Below are positions 50,197-58,932 of a DNA stretch of 64,000 bases, in pieces. The stretch comes from Streptomyces klenkii. Lineage in GTDB: Bacteria > Actinomycetota > Actinomycetes > Streptomycetales > Streptomycetaceae. A program made the position numbers and the translations under genes. Position 1 is the first letter of the stretch. Each line of letters begins with the position of its first letter. Location of the stretch: contig NZ_RBAM01000008.1 of NCBI RefSeq assembly GCF_003626645.1, positions 341,763 through 405,762 of the forward strand, given 5' to 3'. The notes beneath the pieces are model-generated. The model was not told where the DNA came from. It searched no databases and worked only from the letters and a program-made list of their open reading frames with translations.

Positions 50197-50505
50197 ATGT
50201 TTTTGGCGGCCGGCAAGGGCGACATCAACACCATTATTGGCGGAATCGCCCCCAACTGGGGGCCGTTCGGTAGCCTGGGCAACGAGGCTCGCGTGATGAT
50301 CGAGGTCATCATGGCCGTGGCGATCCTCCTGTGCCTCGCCATCGCGATCTGGGGCGCGGCGAAGCAGCGGATCGGCGCCACGGCCCTGCGCGACACCTTC
50401 AGCGCCGAGCAGGGCAAGGGCCTGATCGTCGCAGGGCTGACGGGCGTCTTCATCATCGGTTCGCTCGGCACCCTGTTCACCATCGTCTACGGCATGGCCG
50501 TCTGA
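50197..50505 (+). CDS. Small two-helix membrane protein, first gene of cmd-like operon
   Basis: 102 residues: MFLAAGKGDINTIIGGIAPN, then helix VMIEVIMAVAILLCLAIAIW and a second helix GLIVAGLTGVFIIGSLGTLF. The size and two-helix layout resemble VirB2/TrbC-type pilin or PrgI-like subunits of type IV secretion, but no processing site is evident. ATG with GGTGAG upstream; a TTG six bases earlier is also in frame. The cluster matches cmdABCDEF (SCO4126-4131), linked to differentiation, by recollection. Confidence 0.75.
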   Translation: MFLAAGKGDINTIIGGIAPNWGPFGSLGNEARVMIEVIMAVAILLCLAIAIWGAAKQRIGATALRDTFSAEQGKGLIVAGLTGVFIIGSLGTLFTIVYGMAV

Positions 50506-50641
50506 GCGACCCCCGCACCCGAGGCTGCCACCTGATGCCCCCTCACACCCCCTCGTACTCCTCCCCCGGGAATCCCCTCACGCCGCTACCGTCATATGCG
50601 GGTGCCACTTCGGCGACGACGTATGAGGGGACGTGCGCGCT

Positions 50642-51478
50642 ATGAGTCTCGGCGAGGACGGCTACGACGAGGACCACGGCCTGACCCGCACCCGGCTGCC
50701 AGAAGGCGAGGGCGACGCGTACGGACCCCGCCGCGGCCGCCCCGGCCGGGGCCGCGCGGGCATGTCCAGCCGGAACCTGATCACGGTCGTGGGCGTCGTC
50801 GTGCTGCTCATCGCGGCCATCGCCTTCGCCAACAGAGGCGGCGGATCCGACTCGGGCGACTCGGAGAAGAGCGGGGACAAGGTCAGCGCGGAAGCGACGG
50901 CCCCTTCGGGGGTGAAGCCGGTGGGAGGGAAGACCGGGGCGATCGCTTCCGGTTTTGCCCGCACGCAGCAGGGGGCGGAGTCCGCGGGCGCGAACTTCGC
51001 CGTGGCACTGGGCGGCGACGGGATGTTCGAGAAGGCGTCGCGGCATGCGATCGTGGACGCGATCCACACGCCCGACACGGCGCGTGACCTCCAGGCCAAG
51101 CTCGACAATGCCTACACCGCAGGCTTCTTCAGAAACCTCGGCCTCAGCGACGACGGCTCCGCCCCCAAGGGACAGACGTTCGTCTCGCGCACCATCCCCG
51201 TCGGCACGAAGGCCACGGCCTTCAGCGAGTCCGAGGCCACCGTTGAGGTGTGGTGCACCGGCCTGATGGGCCTCGCGGGCGAAGGCTCGACCAAGCCGGT
51301 CGCCCAGACCTGGTTCACCATGACCCAGAAGCTCCGCTGGACGAACGACGACTGGAAGCTCGCCTCGTCCGAGCAGAAGCAGGGGCCCGCGCCGGTCAGC
51401 GGCGACCTCCGCGCTTCGAGCGCCGACGACATCACCAATGCGGTCAAGGGGTACGGAGGGTTCACTTATGCCAGGTAG
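50642..51478 (+). CDS. Single-pass membrane protein of cmd-like operon
   Basis: 278 residues. Cytoplasmic start rich in Asp/Gly/Arg (EDGYDEDHGLTRTRLPEGEG), one membrane helix (NLITVVGVVVLLIAAIAFAN), then a secreted domain of about 200 residues (TQQGAESAGANFAVALGGDG, VEVWCTGLMGLAGEG, TQKLRWTNDDWKLAS) that looks like an NTF2/VirB8-like fold. The GLGG-type loop is unremarkable. Overlaps the next gene by 11 bases. Confidence 0.8.
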   Translation: MSLGEDGYDEDHGLTRTRLPEGEGDAYGPRRGRPGRGRAGMSSRNLITVVGVVVLLIAAIAFANRGGGSDSGDSEKSGDKVSAEATAPSGVKPVGGKTGAIASGFARTQQGAESAGANFAVALGGDGMFEKASRHAIVDAIHTPDTARDLQAKLDNAYTAGFFRNLGLSDDGSAPKGQTFVSRTIPVGTKATAFSESEATVEVWCTGLMGLAGEGSTKPVAQTWFTMTQKLRWTNDDWKLASSEQKQGPAPVSGDLRASSADDITNAVKGYGGFTYAR

Positions 51479-52799
51479 CCGCCGCCGTGCCTTCTCCCTG
51501 ACCGCGGCCCTGGTGTCCGCTCAGGTAGCTGTGACCGCACTGGCCTCGCGGGCCCTCGCGGCCCCGACGCCGCCGACCCCCTCCACCCCGCCGTCCGGCT
51601 CGCCGGCGCCCTCGTCGAGCCCCGGCCAGGGCGGCGACAAGAGTGCCTGCGATCTCATCGTGGGCCAGGCCAAGGACATCTGCACGGGCAAGAAGGACAC
51701 GACCTCGCCCCCCGACCCCCAAACCGCCCTCGACCCCCTCGCCTCCCTCGCGAAAGGCTGTGGCGAGGCCGCGTCCTGGATCGTCCACAAGCTGTCCGGC
51801 GCCGTCGAGGCCACCGGCAACGTGGACTTCACCAACGCCGCCTTCCTGCGCCAGTACGCCGTGGTGTTCGCCGCCTCCACCGTGCTCACGCTCGTCCTCT
51901 GGCTGCTGGCCGTCGCCAAGCGCGCCGTCCGCGGCGTGCCGTTCACCGAGGCGTTCACCGAAGCCGTCGGCTTCCTCTGGCTGACCGTGCTGGCCTCCGC
52001 CTTCACCCCGCTCGTGCTCTACACCCTCGTCTCGGCCACCGACGCCGTCACGCAGGCGATCGCGACCGGCACCAACGCCAACAACGACGCCTTCTTCGGC
52101 GGTTTCGCGGACGCCCTCAAGAAGGGCACCGGCATCGGCGGCGGCCCGATCATGCTGATCGTCGTGTCCCTGGTCTCCGTGCTGGCCGCGGGCGTCCTCT
52201 GGCTGGAGCTGGTGATCCGCGCCGCCCTCCTGTACGCCGGAGCGCTCCTCGGCACCGCCGTCTACGCGGGCCTGGTCGACAAGAACATGTGGAAGCACGT
52301 CCGCCGCTGGGCGGGCATCATGATCGCCGTCATCCTGGTCAAGCCGATCATCGTGGTCGTGCTGGGCCTCGCCGGAGCGCTGTCCTCCGGCAAGGGGCCG
52401 GACTCCTTCTCGGCCGTCGTCTCCGGGCTGGCGATCATCATCCTGGCCATCTTCGCCAGCGCGATGATCTACCGCTTCGTGCCCGGCTTCGGCGACGAGA
52501 TCGTCAGCACCCGCAGCGCCAGCAGCGACGCGGCGTCGCGTCAGGCCGCCGCCGTGATCTCCTCCCCCGCCGCCCTGGTCAAGCAGGGCATCACCGCCCA
52601 CAGCGCCCGCGGCTCCGGCGGCTCGGGGGGCGGCCAGCAGCACCGGCCCGCCGACGCCGTGGCGGGCGGAGTCGCCGCCCACAGCACCCGGCCCCCCGCC
52701 CGCACCGGCGACAACAGGGGCAACGGAAGCGGCAATTCCGCCACCCGTCCCGCGCCGCGCGCCCAGAACCGCAGCAACACAGGAGGTGAGCGGAGTTGA
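51468..52799 (+). CDS. Polytopic membrane protein of cmd-like operon (VirB6-like)
   Basis: 443 residues. Signal peptide (SRRRAFSLTAALVSAQVAVT), a Pro/Ser-rich segment, then five to six helices (FAASTVLTLVLWLLAVAKRA, IMLIVVSLVSVLAAGVLWLE, AGIMIAVILVKPIIVVVLGL) and a long Ser/Gly/Gln-rich cytoplasmic tail. The topology resembles TrbL/VirB6 channel proteins of type IV secretion. ATG after GGAGGG. Its stop overlaps the TTG start of the next gene. Confidence 0.8.
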   Translation: MPGSRRRAFSLTAALVSAQVAVTALASRALAAPTPPTPSTPPSGSPAPSSSPGQGGDKSACDLIVGQAKDICTGKKDTTSPPDPQTALDPLASLAKGCGEAASWIVHKLSGAVEATGNVDFTNAAFLRQYAVVFAASTVLTLVLWLLAVAKRAVRGVPFTEAFTEAVGFLWLTVLASAFTPLVLYTLVSATDAVTQAIATGTNANNDAFFGGFADALKKGTGIGGGPIMLIVVSLVSVLAAGVLWLELVIRAALLYAGALLGTAVYAGLVDKNMWKHVRRWAGIMIAVILVKPIIVVVLGLAGALSSGKGPDSFSAVVSGLAIIILAIFASAMIYRFVPGFGDEIVSTRSASSDAASRQAAAVISSPAALVKQGITAHSARGSGGSGGGQQHRPADAVAGGVAAHSTRPPARTGDNRGNGSGNSATRPAPRAQNRSNTGGERS

Positions 52800-54355
52800 C
52801 GATCCAGGCCCAGTCCCAGCCGGTCGCGGCCCGCCGTACGTATCTGATCGGCCGCGCGCGCCCCAACGCGGTCGTCGGCAAGAACCGGGAGACCGGGGAG
52901 ATCGCGCTGGTCATCGCCGGGGCGTTCCTCGGCATGATGTGCGGCCTGCTCGTGCCCGTCCTGCCGCTGCGGATCGTCACGCTCACCGGGTTCCCGATGC
53001 TGGCGCTGGCCGCCGTGTACGTCCCGTACAAGGGCCGCACCTTCTACAAGTGGTTCGAGATCACCCGTACGTACAAGCGCACTCTGCGCCGCGGCACCAC
53101 CTACCGCTCCACCGCCGCCGAGGCCGGCACCCGCCTCGACGGCCGCGAGATCGAGGTGGGCCCGCCCCCGGGCATCGGGCGGATCAACTGGCTCGCGGCG
53201 CCCTTCGGCCCCGACGAGATCGCCGTCCTGCTGCACGCCGACCGCCGCACGGTCACCGCCGCCATCGAGATCGAGGGCCCCGGCGTGGGCCTGCGCGACT
53301 CCGAGGACCAGGAGGCGCTGGTCGACCGGTTCGGCACCCTCCTCAAGCACGTCGCCAACGGCGACGGCTATGTCACGCGCATCCAGATGCTCGCCCGCAC
53401 GCTCCCCGCCGACCCCGACGCCCACGCCAAGGACGTCGAGCGGCGCGGCGACACCGGCTCCCCGAAGTGGCTCAAGGACTCCTACGAGCAGCTCCAGTCG
53501 ATGGTGTCGACCTCCTCCGAGCAGCACCGCGCCTACCTCGTCGCCTGCATGCACTACACGCGCGAGCTGGCCGCCGAGGCCAACGCCATCGCGCGCGCCT
53601 CCCGCCACGACGGCGCCAAGCGCAGGCTGGACCGCGACGGCGGCCTCGCGGTCGTCATGGCGCGCGAGCTGACCGACATCTGCGCGCGGCTCGCCGAGGC
53701 CGACATCCGGGTCCGCCAGCCGCTCGGCCAGGGCCGGCTGTCCTCCCTGATCCACTCCATGTACGACCCGGACCACCCCATCGACCACATCCAGGCCATG
53801 ACCCGGCGCAACGCCTGGCCGGCCGAGCTGGACGCCATGGAGCCCACCTACCTCCAGGCGAAGACCCGCGAGTCGTCAACCCGCGCACCCTGGTGTCACT
53901 CCACCGCGTGGGTGAAGGAATGGCCCATGACGCCGGTGGGCGTCAACTTCCTCGCGCCGCTCCTCGTCCACACCCCGGACGTGATCCGCACGGTCGCGGT
54001 CTGCATGGACCTGGAGCCGACGGAGGTGGCCATCGAGCGCATGCTGACGGAGAAGACCAACGACGACGCGGACGCCTCCCGCGCCGCCAAGATGAACCGC
54101 GTCGTCGACCCGCGCGACGTCGCCCACCACTCCCGGGTCGACCAGCGCGGCGAGGACCTCGCCAGCGGCGCGGCCGGGGTCAACCTCGTCGGGTACATCA
54201 CGGTGTCGTCGCGCTCGCCGGAAGCGCTCGCGCGCGACAAGCGGACCATAAGAGCCTCGGCCGGCAAGAGCTACCTCAAGCTGGAGTGGTGCGACCGCGA
54301 GCACCACCGGGCCTTCGTCAACACCCTGCCGTTCGCAACCGGCATCCGACGATAG
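52796..54355 (+). CDS. SCO6880-family protein (conjugation-associated, VirB4 N-terminal-like)
   Basis: 519 residues starting at TTG with GGAGGTGAGCGG upstream. Two helices near 40-80 (IALVIAGAFLGMMCGLLVPV), then a large soluble domain containing INWLAAPFGPDEIAVLLHAD and VNFLAPLLVHTPDVIRTVAV. This family (SCO6880-like) accompanies VirB4-type ATPases in actinobacterial conjugation modules and corresponds to the N-terminal half of VirB4/TraE. Reading frames overlap (TTGA) with the upstream gene. Confidence 0.85.
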   Translation: MTIQAQSQPVAARRTYLIGRARPNAVVGKNRETGEIALVIAGAFLGMMCGLLVPVLPLRIVTLTGFPMLALAAVYVPYKGRTFYKWFEITRTYKRTLRRGTTYRSTAAEAGTRLDGREIEVGPPPGIGRINWLAAPFGPDEIAVLLHADRRTVTAAIEIEGPGVGLRDSEDQEALVDRFGTLLKHVANGDGYVTRIQMLARTLPADPDAHAKDVERRGDTGSPKWLKDSYEQLQSMVSTSSEQHRAYLVACMHYTRELAAEANAIARASRHDGAKRRLDRDGGLAVVMARELTDICARLAEADIRVRQPLGQGRLSSLIHSMYDPDHPIDHIQAMTRRNAWPAELDAMEPTYLQAKTRESSTRAPWCHSTAWVKEWPMTPVGVNFLAPLLVHTPDVIRTVAVCMDLEPTEVAIERMLTEKTNDDADASRAAKMNRVVDPRDVAHHSRVDQRGEDLASGAAGVNLVGYITVSSRSPEALARDKRTIRASAGKSYLKLEWCDREHHRAFVNTLPFATGIRR

Positions 54356-54364
54356 GGGCATGCC

Positions 54365-55780
54365 GTGCTCGACCCGCTCGCCTCACTGACCGACGCGTTC
54401 ACCAGCTTCCTCTTCGGGAAGGTGGAGACCACGCGCCTGCCCGTACGGACCTCCACCGGCCAGGCCCAGGCCGTCTACCTGCCGACCGCCGCCCCCGGCC
54501 TCGGCGACTCCGGCGTGGTCATCGGGCGTGAGGTGTACTCCGGCAAGGGCTACATCTACGACCCCTTCCAGCTCTACGGGCAGCAGCTGCCCGCCCCGCA
54601 CTGGCTCGTCCTCGGCGAGTCCGGCAACGGCAAATCGGCGCTGGAGAAGACGTACGTGCTGCGCCAGCTGCGGTTCCGCGACCGGCAGGTCGTCGTCCTG
54701 GACGCCCAGGGCGAGGACGGCGTCGGCGAGTGGAACCTGATCGCCCAGCAGCTGGGGATAACCCCCATCCGGCTCGATCCCGCCGCCGCCCTGCACGGCG
54801 GCATCCGGCTCAACCCGCTCGACCCGGCGATCACCACGACCGGCCAGCTCGCCCTCCTCCGCACCATCATCGAGGTCGCCACCGGCCGCGGCCTCGACGA
54901 ACGGGCCGGCTTCGCCCTCAAAGTGGCCCACGCCAACGTCAACGAGACGATCCTCGACCGGCAGCCGGTGCTCACCGACATCGTGGAGCAGCTGCGGCAC
55001 CCGGAGGCCGAGTCCGCGGAGACGATGAACGTCGACATAGACGACGTCCGGGCCTGGGGCCTCGACGTCGCGCTGGTCCTGGACCGGCTCGTGGACGGTG
55101 ACCTGCGCGGCATGTTCGACGGGCCGACGACGGCCGGCATCGACCTCGACGCCCCCCTGATCGTCTTCGACCTCTCCCACATCGACCGCAACTCCATCGC
55201 CATGCCCATCCTGATGGCGATCGTCGGCGTCTGGCTGGAGCACACGTGGATCCGGCCCGACCGGAAGAAACGGATCTTCCTGGTCGAGGAGGCCTGGCAC
55301 ATCATCAACTCGCCCTTCGTGGCGCAGCTCTTCCAGCGGCTGCTGAAGTTCGGCCGACGGCTCGGCCTGTCGTTCGTGGCGGTCGTCCACCACCTGTCCG
55401 ACGTCGTCGACGGCGCGGCGGCGCGCGAGGCCGCGGCGATTCTCAAGATGGCCTCCACGCGCACCATCTACGCCCAGAAGGCCGACGAGGCCCGCTCCAC
55501 GGGCCGGGTGCTCGGCCTGCCCCGCTGGGCCGTCGAGATCATCCCGACGCTGACGCCGGGCATCGCCGTCTGGGACGTCAACGGCAACGTCCAGGTCGTC
55601 AAGCACCTCATCACCGACATCGAACGGCCGCTGGTCTACACCGACCGGGCCATGACCGAGGACGGCGACTTCGCGCGCGAGCTCGCGGCGGAGGCCGCGG
55701 CGGCGGAGCGGGCGGCCGCGGCCTTAGAGGCGGACGGGTCTCCGGAGCCGGAAGCGGAATCGGAATCGACGGTGGCCTGA
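54365..55780 (+). CDS. VirB4-like ATPase of cmd-like operon
   Basis: 471 residues: Walker A GESGNGKSALEKTYVLRQLR, Walker B RIFLVEEAWHIINSPFVAQL, motif LGLSFVAVVHHLSDVVDGAA. It is the C-terminal ATPase half of a VirB4 protein and probably works with the preceding SCO6880-like protein. Energises assembly or transport in a type-IV-like system. GTG start nine bases after the previous stop; the C-terminus is Ala/Glu-rich. Confidence 0.9.
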   Translation: MLDPLASLTDAFTSFLFGKVETTRLPVRTSTGQAQAVYLPTAAPGLGDSGVVIGREVYSGKGYIYDPFQLYGQQLPAPHWLVLGESGNGKSALEKTYVLRQLRFRDRQVVVLDAQGEDGVGEWNLIAQQLGITPIRLDPAAALHGGIRLNPLDPAITTTGQLALLRTIIEVATGRGLDERAGFALKVAHANVNETILDRQPVLTDIVEQLRHPEAESAETMNVDIDDVRAWGLDVALVLDRLVDGDLRGMFDGPTTAGIDLDAPLIVFDLSHIDRNSIAMPILMAIVGVWLEHTWIRPDRKKRIFLVEEAWHIINSPFVAQLFQRLLKFGRRLGLSFVAVVHHLSDVVDGAAAREAAAILKMASTRTIYAQKADEARSTGRVLGLPRWAVEIIPTLTPGIAVWDVNGNVQVVKHLITDIERPLVYTDRAMTEDGDFARELAAEAAAAERAAAALEADGSPEPEAESESTVA

Positions 55781-55819
55781 AGCAGGGCCGGGGACGGGAC
55801 GGGGACGGGGGGACGGCGG

Positions 55820-57469
55820 ATGAGCGACCGGCGGCCGGAGCGCGGTATCCCGGACGGGCTGCTGATGGCGGTCATCGGGCTGCTGCTGGGCATGACGCTG
55901 CTGGTGTGGGGGACGACGGGCCTGGCCGCCCTGTTCGCCCACGGCGGCTGGCCGGAGGGGGTCAGCCTCACCCGTACGCCCATGGCGCTGCGGCACCTGG
56001 TGATGCAGCCGCGCGACCTGCCGGCCGCCTGGCCGGACACCCCGGCGGAGAGCCTCTCGGGCTACGGCCTGTTCTGGGGCCTCCTCATCGGCGAGCTGCT
56101 GGCGCTGATCGTCCTGGGCGTGTTCGTGGTCGGCACGGTCGCGCGCTGGAAGGCGGTACGGGCACGGCGGCGGGCCGCCGCGGATTCCCTCGCGGGTGCG
56201 GCCTCCGGTAGCGGGAGCGGCGCGGACACGTCCTACGTGACAGGCAGGACCGCGGCCGAGGCACGGCCGGCAGACGCCCGCACCGCCGTGGAGACAAGCC
56301 CGGTCACCAGCCAGACCGCCCTCGGGAGCAGTGACCACACCAGGGCGTTGGATGCCGTCCCAGGCTCCACACAGTCGGACAGCACCGACGACAGGGCTGC
56401 TCACGCAGCCGGCATCTCCGGCGGAACTCCGGTACCGGGGTCCGGGACGGGGCCGGGCGGCCCCACAGGCATCCCGCCTGTGCCCGGGCCGCGTACGCCC
56501 GCCCCGCCGTCTACGGAGGCCCTCGCCGCCCGCCGCCCCGCAGGGGCCACCGCCCCCGGCGTCCGCTACGGTGCCGGCCGCGGCGACACCGCCGTCCGCG
56601 CCGTCCTGGAGGCGGCGGGCCCCGTGCTCGTCACGACGAGCGACGCCGCGCTGTGGGCGGCCACGAAGGACGCCCGCGCCAAGCTCGGCCCCGTGCACGT
56701 CTTCGACCCGAGCCACCTCCTCGACACCCCCGACCGGCTCCGCTGGTCCCCTCTGCGGGGCTGCACGACCCGGGAGACCGCGACCGCCCGCGCGGCCGCC
56801 CTGCTCGCGCCCGTACGCCCGCACAGCGCCCTCGACTCGGCCACCGCGGACGCCGCGGAGACGCTGCTGCGCTGCTGGCTGCACGCCGCCGCCGTGGACG
56901 GCCGGCCGTTCCGCCAGGTGCTCCGCTGGGCGCAGGGCGCGGCGGCGCACGAGCCGGTGCGGATCCTGCGGACGCACCTCAAGGCGGCGGGCGGCGCGGC
57001 CGGGGAGCTGGAGTCGGCGCTCACGGGGCATCCCGAACGCCGTGAGGCGGCGCAGGAGCTGACAGCGCGTGCGCTGGGCGCACTGTCGTCCGTTCACGTC
57101 CGCGACGCCTGCAATCCACACCGATCCGATGCCCTGGCATGGGAATCATTTGTCGCCGAGGGGGGAACCCTGTACGTGATGGGTGAGGCGATTGAGGATC
57201 CCCGCACCCGGCCGGGTGCGATGCCCCTGCTGACCGCACTCGTCGCAAGCGTGGTCGAGCGCGGCCGGGGCATGGCCGGAAGGTCATCTGCCGGTCGGCT
57301 CGACCCACCACTGACCCTGGTGCTGGACGATGTCGCGGCCGTCGCGCCCGTGCCCGCCCTCCCGGACCTCCTTGCGGACGGCGTGGCGCTCGGCCTGCCG
57401 ACGTTCGCGCTCATGCGCTCGGAGGAACAGGCCCGCGCGCGGTGGCCGCACCGCACGCTCGTGGGGTAA
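55820..57469 (+). CDS. VirD4/TraG-like coupling-protein homologue with altered Walker A
   Basis: 549 residues: two N-terminal helices (LLMAVIGLLLGMTLLVWGTT; LFWGLLIGELLALIVLGVFV), a variable Ser/Gly/Pro region (about 120-255), then a TraG-type ATPase domain: VLEAAGPVLVTTSDAALWAA and VHVFDPSHLLDTPDRLRWSP. Where TraG proteins have G-x4-G-K-T, this one has RYGAGRGDTAV, with Asp in place of the Lys. Walker B reads LTLVLDDVAAV. ATP hydrolysis is doubtful. Last gene of the cluster; its stop region is duplicated. Confidence 0.85.
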   Translation: MSDRRPERGIPDGLLMAVIGLLLGMTLLVWGTTGLAALFAHGGWPEGVSLTRTPMALRHLVMQPRDLPAAWPDTPAESLSGYGLFWGLLIGELLALIVLGVFVVGTVARWKAVRARRRAAADSLAGAASGSGSGADTSYVTGRTAAEARPADARTAVETSPVTSQTALGSSDHTRALDAVPGSTQSDSTDDRAAHAAGISGGTPVPGSGTGPGGPTGIPPVPGPRTPAPPSTEALAARRPAGATAPGVRYGAGRGDTAVRAVLEAAGPVLVTTSDAALWAATKDARAKLGPVHVFDPSHLLDTPDRLRWSPLRGCTTRETATARAAALLAPVRPHSALDSATADAAETLLRCWLHAAAVDGRPFRQVLRWAQGAAAHEPVRILRTHLKAAGGAAGELESALTGHPERREAAQELTARALGALSSVHVRDACNPHRSDALAWESFVAEGGTLYVMGEAIEDPRTRPGAMPLLTALVASVVERGRGMAGRSSAGRLDPPLTLVLDDVAAVAPVPALPDLLADGVALGLPTFALMRSEEQARARWPHRTLVG

Positions 57470-57482
57470 CGCTCGTGGGGTA
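57455..57482 (+). repeat. 14-bp tandem duplication at the gene end
   Basis: ACGCTCGTGGGGTA occurs twice head to tail, the first copy ending the VirD4-like gene. GGTAGGCACC / GGTGGGCATC / GACAGGCATCAGG units follow. Slippage-type repeats, no function apparent. Confidence 0.6.
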
Positions 57483-57591
57483 GGCGTCGCGTCAGGTAGG
57501 CACCGGGTCCGGGTGGGCATCAGGTCCAGACAGGCATCAGGCCGGGCAGACGTTGCGGCAGGACCCGCGGCGGCCCGGAGAGGTGGACGGG

Positions 57592-58932
57592 ATGGCAGAG
57601 CCCGGCAGGCGCCACGTCCTGGGTGGCGCGGCAGCGCTCGGCGGCGCGTTCGCCCTCGGCGGCGCCGCGGCGGCAGGGCGGGCCGTCGCGGCCGCGGGCG
57701 CCGCCGGCGCATCCGCCCGCCCCCTCGCCCTGACCCACGCGACGCTGATCGCCGCCCCCGGCGTGGAGCCGCCGCGGCCCGGCATGACGGTCGTGATCCG
57801 CGCCGGGCGCATCACGACGGTGGGCCGCTCGGCCGAGATCGCCGCGCCGCCGGACGCCCACGTGATGGACCTCCGGGGCAGGTACGTCCTTCCGGGCCTC
57901 ATCGACTCCCGTACGGACGGCGATAGCGGCGACGGTGACAGCAATAACGGTGACGCCCCGCCCGTACGGAGGGGAGTGACGACTTTCGCCGGGTCCGGCA
58001 GTGCGCCCCTTGACGGCGTGCCTTCCCTATGGCCGGAGTCCGTGTCCGTACGGGACGCGGCGGCGGCCCGCCGGGCGGTGCGCAGGGCCGGGGAGGCCGG
58101 TGCGGCGTTCGTCCGCGTGCACCCGCGGCTGTCGCGCGAGGCGTACCTCGCAGTGGCCGAGGAAGCCGGCAGGCGGCAGCTTCCGTACGCGGGCCACTGC
58201 CCCGACGCCGTACCGCTCGCGGAGGCGTCGGACGCCGGCCAGCGGACCGTCGAACACCTCCACGCGCTCCTGCTGGCCGCCTCCACGCGGGAGGAGGAGA
58301 TCCGGCGCGGCCTCGCGCGCGTCCGTGTCGCCGCCGGGGCCGACCCGTACGGTGACTGGCTCCGGCAGATCCACCGCCTGGAGTGGACGGCCGTCCACTC
58401 CTACTACCCCGACCGCGCGGACCGCCTCCTCGACCGCCTGGCCGCCAACGGCACCCGGATCACCCCTGCCCTGACGGCCCGCAGCGATCCCCAGGGGCCG
58501 GATGCCGCGCAGCTCCGCGGGATCCGCGCGCACCGCCTGCACCTGGTCGCGGAGCTGCACCGCCGCGGAGTGCCGCTCCTCGCCGGCAGCGCGCCGGGCG
58601 GGGACCTCCACGAGGAGCTGGAGCAGCTGGCCGACGGCGCGGGCCTCGGCGCCGCGGCGGCGCTCCGCGCGGCCACGGTCGAGCCCGCGCGGGCGCTGGG
58701 CCTCGCGCACCGCATCGGCACGGTCGCGCCGGGCAGGGCGGCCGATCTCGTCGTCCTGGCCCCGGGCGCGGACCCGCTGCGCGATGTGCGGGCCGTCCGC
58801 CGGACCGACGCGGTGGTCGTACGAGGGCGGCTCTACGCGGAAGGCGTCCCGACACCCGCCGCGATGATCCGGCCGACGCGCGAGTCCGGCGAGGCGTCCT
58901 CGCCCTTCGCGTCGGTGGAATTGACGGAGTAG
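57592..58932 (+). CDS. Tat-exported amidohydrolase-like protein with lost metal ligands
   Basis: 446 residues. Tat signal GRRHVLGGAAALGGAFALGG. The amidohydrolase fold is clear: LTHATLIAAPGVEPPRPGMT, GRYVLPGLIDS, YAGHCPDAVPLAEA, TVEHLHALLLAA, and the end block ARALGLAHRIGTVAPGRAAD with LVVLAPGADPL. However, the usual GLIDxHxH is LIDSRTDG, the carboxylated Lys position is Arg (FVRVHP), and the terminal Asp (AGTD) is Ser (LAGSAPGG). Only the two middle His remain. It is probably non-catalytic in the standard way, or binds one metal. ATG with GGAGAGG upstream. Overlaps the convergent serine hydrolase by 100 bases. Confidence 0.85.
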   Translation: MAEPGRRHVLGGAAALGGAFALGGAAAAGRAVAAAGAAGASARPLALTHATLIAAPGVEPPRPGMTVVIRAGRITTVGRSAEIAAPPDAHVMDLRGRYVLPGLIDSRTDGDSGDGDSNNGDAPPVRRGVTTFAGSGSAPLDGVPSLWPESVSVRDAAAARRAVRRAGEAGAAFVRVHPRLSREAYLAVAEEAGRRQLPYAGHCPDAVPLAEASDAGQRTVEHLHALLLAASTREEEIRRGLARVRVAAGADPYGDWLRQIHRLEWTAVHSYYPDRADRLLDRLAANGTRITPALTARSDPQGPDAAQLRGIRAHRLHLVAELHRRGVPLLAGSAPGGDLHEELEQLADGAGLGAAAALRAATVEPARALGLAHRIGTVAPGRAADLVVLAPGADPLRDVRAVRRTDAVVVRGRLYAEGVPTPAAMIRPTRESGEASSPFASVELTE

